A stretch of DNA of 5,937 nucleotides from CBDUEV01 sp965366365 (GTDB lineage Bacteria > Actinomycetota > Acidimicrobiia > Spongiisociales > JAENVV01), in contig CBDUEV010000115.1 in NCBI GenBank assembly GCA_965366365.1, positions 1 to 5,937 on the forward strand, in the 5' to 3' direction. Under the pieces are notes generated by a model, which did not search any database, was not told where the DNA came from, and saw only the letters and a program-made list of their open reading frames with translations. Of the stretch, positions 1 through 5,759 are shown piece after piece. Each line of letters starts with the position of its first letter. Positions within the stretch are counted from its first letter, which is position 1. A program made the position numbers and the translations under genes.

Positions 1-119
1 TCGAGTGGCTGGCCTCGGTGGGGGTGACGTCGGGGTGCGGCGAAGGGGTCTTCTGCCCCAACGACAACGTAACCCGTGCCCAGATGGCCGCCTTCCTGCA
101 CCGAGCCCTGTCGAAGTAG
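1..119 (+). CDS. C-terminal end of an S-layer-homology (SLH) domain protein, 5' truncated
   Basis: Reading from base 3, 38 codons run to a TAG at 117-119. The fragment contains a typical last SLH motif: a WLASVGVTSGC segment, a second Cys in FCPNDN, then VTRAQMAAFLHRAL followed directly by the stop. SLH repeats anchor exported proteins to the cell wall or secondary wall polymers, so the missing upstream part probably carries a signal peptide and other surface domains. The paired Cys in the glycine-rich turn and the TRAQMAAFL helix are common in SLH-bearing proteins of Acidimicrobiia and related Actinomycetota. Substrate or enzymatic role cannot be read from this piece. Confidence 0.85.
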   Translation, partial: EWLASVGVTSGCGEGVFCPNDNVTRAQMAAFLHRALSK

Positions 120-150
120 AGGCGGCAGTCTAGCGAAAGGCGCGAATCCC

Positions 151-1323
151 TTGCGTTGGCGTTTTCTGGACGGAAGTCCTGACCTCATTCTTCGAGAACG
201 GAAGCTCGACGACATCGATCGATGGTGGTCGGCGTTCGAGGAAAAGCTCGACGAACTCGACAGCATGTTCGGCGGCGGCCCCGAGTTCGACGTCGCCTCG
301 TGGATGAGCGCCGAACTCGGGCGCGTTCACCCGGACCTGATGTGGGAGTTCGGTCCGGCGGTCGGTTCTGGGCAACACCGTCTGGTCGTCACCCCGGAAC
401 ACCGATACCAGCTCACGGAACTGGCGCGCACGATCGTGCAGCGTGCTCCGGACCTCGAGGAGTGGGAGTTCTATGCGCACCGTCCGGCCGAGAGTTCAGA
501 ACGGGCCGAGTCGATGGTGGCCAGCCGCACCAAGGGTTCGATGAAGGGTGTCACCGTGGCTGTGGCGCCCGGGCAACACCGGCTCATCGATCTGACGTTC
601 TATTCGGTTTCGCCGACGGCACGTCATGACGCTCTGGTGGCCACCGAAACGCTGCTGGGGGAGGAGGCCCTCAACCGGTGGGTGGGGGTGATCAGCGCCG
701 AACGGCCGAAGCGCAAGCTGCTCGGCCGGAGTGTGCGGGCCGTACCGTTCGATGAGCTCAGCGCCACCTTCGAAGAGAGGCGCCGCCTCCTGCTGGCCGA
801 GTCTTCCGCCGCACCGTGGCACGAGCGTATCGAGGAGGCCGAATGGTCGCTTCTCCGGCTCCAACCGAGGGAGGCAAGGGACTATCCCGGCACCTCGGAC
901 CTCGCCGTGGCGACCACGGCCGACATCGAGCTGTGGACCGCGTGTCATGCGGAGAGTCGTTTCGCGTCGGAACGGTTCTCCCGCCTTGCGGAAGTCTTCG
1001 CCTACCTGAAGATCGACGGCGTTGCCGGCCTGGAGGGGTCGGCCTTCGATGATCGTTCCGACATCGAAGACGCTCTCAACGCAGTCCTCGTCCCAGCCGG
1101 GCTGGGCTGCGTCGTAGGAGGGGGCACGGGCCTCCGGTACTCGTACGTCGATCTCTGCTTCACGGATGTCGACCAGGCTCTGGCAGCCGCGCGGACCTCA
1201 CTGCGGGCCGGCCAGGTTCCCGAGCGCACGTGGATCCAGTTCTACGATCGCCACTGGTCTGCGGAGTGGGTCGGCGTCTACGAGCACACCCCGGAACCGC
1301 CCCACGGCGACCGCCCCTTGTGA
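151..1323 (+). CDS. conserved two-part cytoplasmic protein of unknown function
   Basis: I do not recognise a named family. The frame is open from base 76, but a GTG start there would overlap the SLH gene by 44 bases. TTG at 151 is preceded by AAAGG (136-140) at a 10-base distance and leaves a 31-base gap after the SLH stop, so I prefer it; the start is uncertain. The 390-residue product has no signal peptide or membrane segment. The N-terminal part (about residues 18-115) has a WW...F pair near 25-26, HPDLMWEFGP at 60-69 and an APDLEEWEFYAHRP stretch near 99-112. From memory this resembles an uncharacterised domain in many bacterial hypothetical proteins with a W-rich start and an AP-x-W-x-x-AFRP-like end. 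A distinct C-terminal part (about 250-380) contains VVGGGTGL near 321-328 and ends WIQFYDRHWSAEWVGVY. The very D/E-rich, all-soluble composition suggests a cytosolic protein. No catalytic motif is visible. It lies 125 bases before the nucleotidase gene, which has its own strong ribosome site. Confidence 0.75.
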   Translation: MRWRFLDGSPDLILRERKLDDIDRWWSAFEEKLDELDSMFGGGPEFDVASWMSAELGRVHPDLMWEFGPAVGSGQHRLVVTPEHRYQLTELARTIVQRAPDLEEWEFYAHRPAESSERAESMVASRTKGSMKGVTVAVAPGQHRLIDLTFYSVSPTARHDALVATETLLGEEALNRWVGVISAERPKRKLLGRSVRAVPFDELSATFEERRRLLLAESSAAPWHERIEEAEWSLLRLQPREARDYPGTSDLAVATTADIELWTACHAESRFASERFSRLAEVFAYLKIDGVAGLEGSAFDDRSDIEDALNAVLVPAGLGCVVGGGTGLRYSYVDLCFTDVDQALAAARTSLRAGQVPERTWIQFYDRHWSAEWVGVYEHTPEPPHGDRPL

Positions 1324-1382
1324 CCTGTCTGCGGAGCAGGTTGCCAAACAACCACTCTCAGCGGGCATGGCCGATGGGGAGA

Positions 1383-1391
1383 TGCTAGAAA
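1383..1391 (+). promoter_or_regulatory. possible extended -10 promoter element upstream of the nucleotidase gene
   Basis: TGCTAGAAA resembles an extended -10 element (TGn followed by TAGAAA, four of six matches to TATAAT), 57 bases before the ATG at 1449. It is the most AT-rich spot in the 125-base gap. No convincing -35 hexamer sits 17-18 bases upstream, so this is a weak call from pattern alone. Confidence 0.22.
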
Positions 1392-1448
1392 CAGGTTGTA
1401 CCCGGGCGGAGGAGCGCGGGCGAAGGAGCAAAGGGGAGGAAGTACCGA

Positions 1449-3221
1449 ATGTCTGTTCCCGCAATGAATGCCGGCCTATGGCATGGGAAGCGTCGCCGTG
1501 TTTTTGCAGGCCTCGCCGCCCTGACCATGGCCCTGGCCACGCTGGGCGCGCTCGCGGCCCCGGCGTCTGCCGAGAGAGTAAGGCCACCCAGAACCGTGGA
1601 CGTCCAACTGCTTGCGTTCAACGACTACCACGGACACCTCGAGCCAGACACCCCAGGAACTGCAGATGGCATCACCGCCGGTGGAGGGGAGTATCTGTCC
1701 GCCAAGCTGAACGAGCTGCGGGCCGGCAACACCAACACCCTCACTGTGGCGGCCGGTGACCTCATCGGGGGATCCCCCTTCTTCTCGGGCCTCTTCCACG
1801 ACGAGCCTTCGGTCGAGTCACTCAACGCGATGGGGTTGGACATCTCGAGTGTCGGCAACCACGAATTCGACGAAGGAGTCAAGGAACTCCGTCGCATGCA
1901 GTTTGGTGGGTGTCATCCTGTTGACGGTTGCTACTTCGACAACGATCCCTATGCGGGAGCGGACTTCAAGTGGCTCGCCGCCAACGTCGTCAACGACCGG
2001 GGACGTACCGTGCTGCCTCCCTACTGGATCAAGTCCTTCGACGGCGTGAAGATCGGCTTCATTGGAATGACCCTCGAAGGCACCGACGTGCTGGTTGCCC
2101 AGTCGGGCATCCAAGGGTGGAGCTTCCTCGACGAGGCCGAGACCGCCAACGCGCTCGTCCCGACGCTCAAGGCCAAGGGTGTCGAAGCCATCGTGGTGCT
2201 CCTCCACGAGGGCGGATCGCAGAACCCGCCTCCAGGGGTGGTTGACGCCTGCGTGGACATCTCGGGACCGATCCTCGCCATCCACGATGCACTCGATCCA
2301 GAGATCGACGTCCTCGTGACGGGTCACACCCATCTGCCGTACAACTGCAAGCTGCCTGACTCCTCGGGCCGCCAGCGTATCGTGACCAGCGCCTATTCAT
2401 ACGGAAGGGTCGTGTCGGAAATCAATCTGGTCTTGGACGTCCGCACCAAGGACGTGCTCCGCAACCAGAGCTCGGCGATCAACCATGTCGTCGACCAGTC
2501 GCTCCTCACCCCGGATCCGGCGATCACGGCCGTTCTCGACAAGTGGCGCCCGCTCTCCGAAGAGGTCGGCAACCGGCCGGTCGGCGAGATCACCGCGGAC
2601 ATCACGCGCGGCGGCACGCCTCCGGGCTCCGACCGCGGCGTCGAATCCGCGGCAGGGAACCTGGTCGCCGACGCCCAGCTGTGGGCGACCGAAATCAACG
2701 GCGCAGAAGTGGCCTTCATGAATCCGGGCGGCGTCCGTTCGGACCTCACGTATGCCTCTTCCACGGCCGGAGAGGGAGACGGTGTCGTCACGTACGGCGA
2801 AGCGTTCACGTTCCAGCCGTTCGGGAACTTCCTGTACTCCATTCCGATGACGGGCGACCAGATCGTGTCCGTGTTGGAGGAGCAGTGTCAGCCGGCCGGC
2901 TCGAGCCGCGCCTTCCTCCACCTGGGCGTGTCGGAAGGGTTCAGCTACGACCTGGCGACGACGATCGACGCAGGAACCTGCACGAGCGTCTCGGTGACGA
3001 ACGTACAGCTGAACGGGGTACCGCTCGATGGAGGCTCGACGTACATCGTCACGATGAACAGCTTCCTCGCCGACGGTGGTGACAACTTCGGAACGTTCGC
3101 AACTATCGACCCATCCTTGCGGGTGGGTGGCGGCATCGACCTCGACGCCCTCACTGCCTATCTCGGAACCGAAGGCCCGATCGATCCGCCTCCGACGGAT
3201 CGTGTCAACGAACTGCCCTGA
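1449..3221 (+). CDS. secreted bifunctional metallophosphatase / 5'-nucleotidase
   Basis: Predicted exported two-metal phosphoesterase that removes phosphate from extracellular nucleotides or related esters, as in the UshA/YfkN 5'-nucleotidase family. The 590-residue protein starts at ATG 1449, set by AAGGGGAGGAA at 1431-1441. A signal peptide covers residues 1-41: KRRR, a hydrophobic core, then PASA before ER. The metallophosphatase domain (about 50-300) shows all expected metal motifs: FNDYHGHLEP (D59, H61), AAGDLIGGS (D104), GNHEFD (N137, H138), LLHEGG (H253) and GHTH (292-295). The C-terminal 5'-nucleotidase domain (about 376-560) shows FMNPGGVRSD (424-432), GEAFTFQPFGN and NSFLADGGDNF (from 537), the usual substrate-binding elements. 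A Cys pair near 155-161 (CHPVDGC) is typical of the actinobacterial subgroup. There is no LPxTG anchor, lipobox or C-terminal membrane helix, so the enzyme is probably free outside the membrane. Exact substrate (nucleotide, UDP-sugar, cyclic nucleotide) cannot be settled from sequence. It is flanked by its own leader and a strong hairpin, so it is probably transcribed alone. Confidence 0.93.
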   Translation: MSVPAMNAGLWHGKRRRVFAGLAALTMALATLGALAAPASAERVRPPRTVDVQLLAFNDYHGHLEPDTPGTADGITAGGGEYLSAKLNELRAGNTNTLTVAAGDLIGGSPFFSGLFHDEPSVESLNAMGLDISSVGNHEFDEGVKELRRMQFGGCHPVDGCYFDNDPYAGADFKWLAANVVNDRGRTVLPPYWIKSFDGVKIGFIGMTLEGTDVLVAQSGIQGWSFLDEAETANALVPTLKAKGVEAIVVLLHEGGSQNPPPGVVDACVDISGPILAIHDALDPEIDVLVTGHTHLPYNCKLPDSSGRQRIVTSAYSYGRVVSEINLVLDVRTKDVLRNQSSAINHVVDQSLLTPDPAITAVLDKWRPLSEEVGNRPVGEITADITRGGTPPGSDRGVESAAGNLVADAQLWATEINGAEVAFMNPGGVRSDLTYASSTAGEGDGVVTYGEAFTFQPFGNFLYSIPMTGDQIVSVLEEQCQPAGSSRAFLHLGVSEGFSYDLATTIDAGTCTSVSVTNVQLNGVPLDGGSTYIVTMNSFLADGGDNFGTFATIDPSLRVGGGIDLDALTAYLGTEGPIDPPPTDRVNELP

Positions 3222-3234
3222 GCAGCACTGGTTG

Positions 3235-3269
3235 AGATGGACCCGGCCCCTGGTGGGCCGGGTCCATCT
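3235..3269 (+). terminator. perfect GC-rich hairpin after the nucleotidase gene
   Basis: AGATGGACCCGGCCC (3235-3249) and GGGCCGGGTCCATCT (3255-3269) form a perfect 15-bp stem with the 5-base loop CTGGT, beginning 13 bases after the nucleotidase stop. No T-tract follows. This fits the T-poor intrinsic terminators often proposed in Actinomycetota. It could also act mainly as a 3'-end stabiliser. Confidence 0.8.
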
Positions 3270-3299
3270 GTATCCGCATGGGCAGGAGCCCAACCACGA

Positions 3300-3350
3300 C
3301 TGAGCCGGCACGTCTGAATCGGCACAACTGAATCGGCACAACTGATCGGC
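3300..3350 (+). repeat. 14-bp direct tandem repeat, about 3.6 copies
   Basis: Two identical units CTGAATCGGCACAA lie at 3314-3327 and 3328-3341. They are preceded by a diverged copy CTGAGCCGGCACGT (3300-3313) and followed by a shortened copy CTGATCGGC (3342-3350, one base lost). The array is non-coding, between the nucleotidase terminator and the start of the membrane-protein gene at 3429. It may be a set of regulator sites in the leader or simply a slippage product. Confidence 0.75.
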
Positions 3351-3428
3351 CCCTACAGGATTCCTTGTCACCTGATCCCCGATCCTGATCGTCTGTCATG
3401 TGAGTACCGTTTGTGAAAGAGGGAAATC

Positions 3429-3830
3429 ATGAAATGGTGGATTCTGGAGCTCATCACGGCGATCGTGCTTCTGGCCGTGGTCGCCGGCGTCGGTCCGCTC
3501 ATCAAGCGATTCGGCAAGGCCTACGCCGGTGATGTCTTTCGGGCCAATCCCCGGACCGGGAAGAGCTACCTCGTCCTGATGGACTTCGCGTATTACCTGA
3601 TCTTTGGTGCGTACATCCTCTTCGTGGTCCGTTTCACCCGCGACACGGGCTGGACGGAGCAGGTCAACGGAGAGCAGCTCCAAGCCACCGCCATCCGCCT
3701 GGGCGGACTTCTCATTCTCATGGGCCTCCTGCACGGCCTCAACGTGCTGAGCCTCCCGGTGATCGGACGCCTGTTCTCGATCAACCGGCAACTCGACGAG
3801 GGAGAGACGCCCAAGATCGAAGCAGCCTGA
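3429..3830 (+). CDS. small membrane protein, paralogue of the anti-sigma-like membrane domain downstream
   Basis: The 133-residue protein has no family name I recognise. The start is ATG 3429, supported by AAGAGGG at 3417-3423. Three or four hydrophobic segments are visible: about residues 4-24, 48-67 and 90-116, the last being long enough for one bent or two short helices. Between the first two is a conserved loop reading GPLIKRFGKAYAGDVFRAN, then PRTG. The third region holds GGLLILMGLLHG with H102 in an apparently hydrophobic setting. The tail (120-133) is acidic and polar. Residues about 7-113 align with residues 79-184 of the product of 4994-5683, with roughly 45 percent identity by hand alignment and one gap, so the two share a membrane module. 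The gene lacks that protein's N-terminal cytoplasmic tail and final helix. It is 64 bases upstream of the SOD-like gene with no terminator between them, so the two are probably co-transcribed. A role as regulator, sensor subunit or redox partner is speculation. Confidence 0.88.
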   Translation: MKWWILELITAIVLLAVVAGVGPLIKRFGKAYAGDVFRANPRTGKSYLVLMDFAYYLIFGAYILFVVRFTRDTGWTEQVNGEQLQATAIRLGGLLILMGLLHGLNVLSLPVIGRLFSINRQLDEGETPKIEAA

Positions 3831-3894
3831 ACCGTCATGCCGCTCGCCACGGCACCGGCCCGCCGCCGGAATGCGGACACGAAGGAGGGTGACC

Positions 3895-4392
3895 ATGCGT
3901 CACCGAAGGCTCATTCATACATTGGTGATCACGTTGCTGCTCGGAGCACTGGCAGTACCGGCCCAAGCCTCGGTGGAGGCCGCCGACGGCCATCGGGTCA
4001 TGACCGGCGGACGATTCAGCACGCTCCCTGGCGGCACCGGCCTCGGCTACACCATCACCGGGACGGCCGTCATGGTGCGCAGCGCGCTCAGGGGAGACAC
4101 GACGTCGGTTCGGGTGGTGCTGCGCGGGCTCGATGCGAACACCACCTACAAGGTGCACGTTCACAACGGCTACTGCAGCGACGATCCGGCCGGGGGCGGT
4201 CACTACCAGAACGTGATCGGGGGACCGGTCGACGAGTACAACGAGATCTGGCCGGTCGTGACCACGAACGCGGCCGGCGTGGGGATCGGCCTGGCCAATC
4301 ACGACGCCTGGGCCCGGCGTGATGCTCGGTCGGTGGTGGTGCACTGGCCCGACGATTCATCCGTACGGCTGGCTTGTGCCGACCTCGAGTAA
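3895..4392 (+). CDS. secreted Cu/Zn superoxide dismutase-like protein, apparently copper-only
   Basis: ATG 3895 is set by GGAGG at 3884-3888, six bases upstream; an in-frame ATG at 3871 lacks such a site. The product has 165 residues with a signal peptide (1-25, ending PAQA) and no lipobox, so it is exported. The body looks like a Greek-key Cu/Zn SOD: YKVHVHNGYC supplies H88 and H90 (like Cu ligands H46 and H48 of bovine SOD1), GGHY supplies H103 (like H63), and VVVHWPDD supplies H150 (like H120). C94 and C161 match the conserved disulfide, and R158 in VRLAC matches the active-site Arg. The zinc part is missing: between H103 and the next strand there are about 17 residues with no His, so equivalents of H71 and H80 are absent and E116/E118 are the only nearby acids. 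Known copper-only SODs (Mycobacterium tuberculosis SodC, fungal SOD5 type) show the same loss. Superoxide dismutation is therefore plausible, but a non-enzymatic copper-binding role is also possible. It is shorter than usual SodC proteins. It probably shares an mRNA with the membrane gene before it. Confidence 0.8.
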   Translation: MRHRRLIHTLVITLLLGALAVPAQASVEAADGHRVMTGGRFSTLPGGTGLGYTITGTAVMVRSALRGDTTSVRVVLRGLDANTTYKVHVHNGYCSDDPAGGGHYQNVIGGPVDEYNEIWPVVTTNAAGVGIGLANHDAWARRDARSVVVHWPDDSSVRLACADLE

Positions 4393-4404
4393 CGATGGCG
4401 AGCG

Positions 4405-4439
4405 AGAGGAGACGGCCGGCTCGTCCGGCCGTCTCCTCT
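4405..4439 (+). terminator. perfect GC-rich hairpin after the SOD-like gene
   Basis: AGAGGAGACGGCCGG (4405-4419) and CCGGCCGTCTCCTCT (4425-4439) form a perfect 15-bp stem with loop CTCGT, 13 bases after the stop at 4392. No T-tract follows. It probably ends the 3429-4392 transcript. It also lies just before the sigma-factor gene, which argues against any sigma start upstream of it (for example ATG 4395). Confidence 0.78.
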
Positions 4440-4469
4440 GAAACGGGAGTGAGCGGGTTAGTGACGGGA

Positions 4470-4997
4470 ATGACCGAAGCCGCATCCTCGGCTCTGCCTC
4501 CTGAGCAGGCAACGACCCTCGTGGCGCGGCTCTATCGGGAGGAGGCGGGGTCCCTGGTTCGGCTCGCCCGGATCTTCACCGACGACCGCAATGCCGCCGA
4601 GGATCTCGTGCAGGAGGCCTTCATTCGCCTGCAACGTTCTGCCCATCGACTCCGGGACCACGACAAGGCTGCCCCGTATCTGCGGTCGATCGTGCTCAAC
4701 CTGGCTCGCGACCACAACCGCCGGGGCCTGATGTCACTTCGACACACCGAGACGGCGGTTCCCCAAGAGGACGCTTCTGTGGAGGCCGAAGTGGTGGCCG
4801 CCGAGAACCAGCGGGAGGTGATCGCCGCGCTCCTGGAGTTGCCTGGGCGGCAACGCGACTGCCTGGTGCTGCGGTTCTACCTGGATCTCACCGAGCGGGA
4901 ATGCGCCGAGACACTGGGGATTTCGAGCAATTCCGTGAAGACTCATTGCCGGCGGGGTCTGGCGGCCCTGGAGAAACGGCTGGAGGTGGCCCAATGA
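4470..4997 (+). CDS. ECF-type RNA polymerase sigma factor (SigE-like)
   Basis: Extracytoplasmic-function sigma-70 factor that directs RNA polymerase to a stress- or signal-specific promoter set. From ATG 4470 the product has 175 residues, normal for the group. Region 2 (about 18-85) contains FTDDRNAAEDLVQEAFIRLQ, with the core-binding DLVQEAF at 45-51, and YLRSIVLNLARDHNRR for -10 recognition. A short acidic linker follows (about 92-113). Region 4 (about 116-172) has LPGRQRDCLVLRFYLDL and the helix-turn-helix TERECAETLGISSNSVKTHC used for -35 contact. There is no extra C-terminal domain. The start is not certain: GTG 4449 and GTG 4461 are in frame and no strong ribosome site marks any of them (GCGGG at 4453-4457 is the best). 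Starts before 4440 would put a terminator hairpin inside the gene. The stop overlaps the next start as ATGA (4994-4997), implying translational coupling to the putative anti-sigma factor. No clear autoregulatory GGAAC/CGT promoter was seen in the short upstream gap. Confidence 0.92.
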   Translation: MTEAASSALPPEQATTLVARLYREEAGSLVRLARIFTDDRNAAEDLVQEAFIRLQRSAHRLRDHDKAAPYLRSIVLNLARDHNRRGLMSLRHTETAVPQEDASVEAEVVAAENQREVIAALLELPGRQRDCLVLRFYLDLTERECAETLGISSNSVKTHCRRGLAALEKRLEVAQ

Positions 4998-5683
4998 CGC
5001 TCGAGCGGCGCATCAAAGAGGCGCTCAGCGCCATGGACGAGGTTCAGCCCAGCATCGACCTATGGGCCCGGGTCAGTGTCTCGATCGACGAAGATCGGCT
5101 TCGTCGACGGCGAGTGCGGTTCCTCCTTCTGTCGATTGCCACTGTTGTGGCGACCCTGGTGGCGGCAGGATGGTGGTTCCGGGTCGAGACGACCATCGGA
5201 CGGTGGGGCATCGATTGGCGTGCCATGGAAGTCCTGGAGTCGCTGGTGTTGGTCCTCCTCGTGGTTACCCTGGGTCCCGCCATCCGGCGTTTCGGAGACG
5301 GATACGCCGGGGCGATCTTCCGATCCAACCCGGAGACGGGGGACCGGTTCATTCGTCTGCTCGACGTGGCCTATTACCTCGTTTTCTGCGGATTCGTTCT
5401 GGTGACCGCAGAGTTCGAACGCCCTGTTGCAGCCGGCTTGGGCGTCGGAGAGCAGCTTGGAGAGGCGACCTCTCGGATCGGAGGTCTCCTGCTGGCCATG
5501 GGCCTCCTCCACGCGGTCACCATTCTCGTTCTTCCGCTGGTGGGCTTGGTCTTCACGGCTGTTTGGCGCCACGCACGCCTTCCACGGTGGGTCAACCTCC
5601 TTCTCCTTGTCGTGGGGTTGGGGTCGGCCGTGTGGATCCTCCAGTTTGTCCTGGGGATCTTCAGCTTCGGGATGGGTGGGTGA
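4994..5683 (+). CDS. multi-pass membrane protein, probable cognate anti-sigma factor without a zinc motif
   Basis: The ATG at 4994 overlaps the sigma stop as ATGA; the frame is open further upstream but inside the sigma gene, so this start is preferred. The product has 229 residues. Residues 1-41 are a charged, helical cytoplasmic tail (LERRIKEALSAMDEVQPSID, then DEDRLRRRR) that could bind the sigma factor. It has no HxxxCxxC motif, so it is not a classical zinc-binding anti-sigma. Membrane segments are predicted near 42-62, 78-96, 121-138, 162-190 (one or two) and 199-222. The region 79-184 is paralogous to the protein at 3429-3830: LGPAIRRFGDGYAGAIFRSN (from 93), then PETG, DVAYYLVF (124-131), GEQL (152-155) and GGLLLAMGLLH (163-173) all match. 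Assignment as anti-sigma rests on overlap with the ECF gene and topology, not on a recognised domain. The alternative is a membrane sensor or transport-like protein that only happens to be co-translated. Confidence 0.85.
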   Translation: MTLERRIKEALSAMDEVQPSIDLWARVSVSIDEDRLRRRRVRFLLLSIATVVATLVAAGWWFRVETTIGRWGIDWRAMEVLESLVLVLLVVTLGPAIRRFGDGYAGAIFRSNPETGDRFIRLLDVAYYLVFCGFVLVTAEFERPVAAGLGVGEQLGEATSRIGGLLLAMGLLHAVTILVLPLVGLVFTAVWRHARLPRWVNLLLLVVGLGSAVWILQFVLGIFSFGMGG

Positions 5684-5723
5684 AGCTCATTCCCGTGAGG
5701 GAGCGCAGACCTCGGTTGCGACG

Positions 5724-5729
5724 TACGCT
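5724..5729 (+). promoter_or_regulatory. possible -10 element upstream of the SRPBCC gene
   Basis: TACGCT fits the loose actinobacterial TAnnnT -10 pattern and lies 31 bases before the GTG at 5760, leaving room for a short leader carrying AGGAGGGG. No good -35 is seen at the expected distance, so the call is weak. Confidence 0.25.
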
Positions 5730-5759
5730 GGGAGGATCCAGACCCAGGAGGGGCGAGCC

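Noticed and set aside
76..150. Upstream GTG start (76) for the gene ending at 1323
   Set aside because: It would overlap the SLH gene by 44 bases, and the extra residues are simply the SLH coding sequence read in another frame; TTG 151 has a plausible ribosome site.
1323..1341. ACCTG/CAGGT hairpin after the first full gene as a terminator
   Set aside because: Only five paired bases plus a bulged two-base extension and no T-tract; too weak to call.
3182..3202. 7-bp inverted repeat CGATCCG/CGGATCG at the end of the nucleotidase gene
   Set aside because: It is inside coding sequence, weaker than the 15-bp hairpin just downstream, and likely chance.
2397..3371. Long minus-strand open frame opposite the nucleotidase gene
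   Set aside because: It is antisense to a gene with clear family motifs, is Arg-rich as expected for a GC-rich shadow frame, and runs through the terminator hairpin.
3835..4344. Minus-strand open frame opposite the SOD-like gene
   Set aside because: The + strand has a signal peptide, a ribosome site and conserved copper ligands; the antisense product shows no domain and is a shadow.
4374..4469. Longer sigma-factor starts (GTG 4374, ATG 4395)
   Set aside because: They place the perfect terminator hairpin of the previous gene inside the coding region and add a low-complexity R/P-rich stretch not expected in ECF factors.
4901..4993. Upstream extension of the anti-sigma-like gene
   Set aside because: It lies wholly inside the sigma gene in another frame; the ATGA overlap gives the natural start at 4994.
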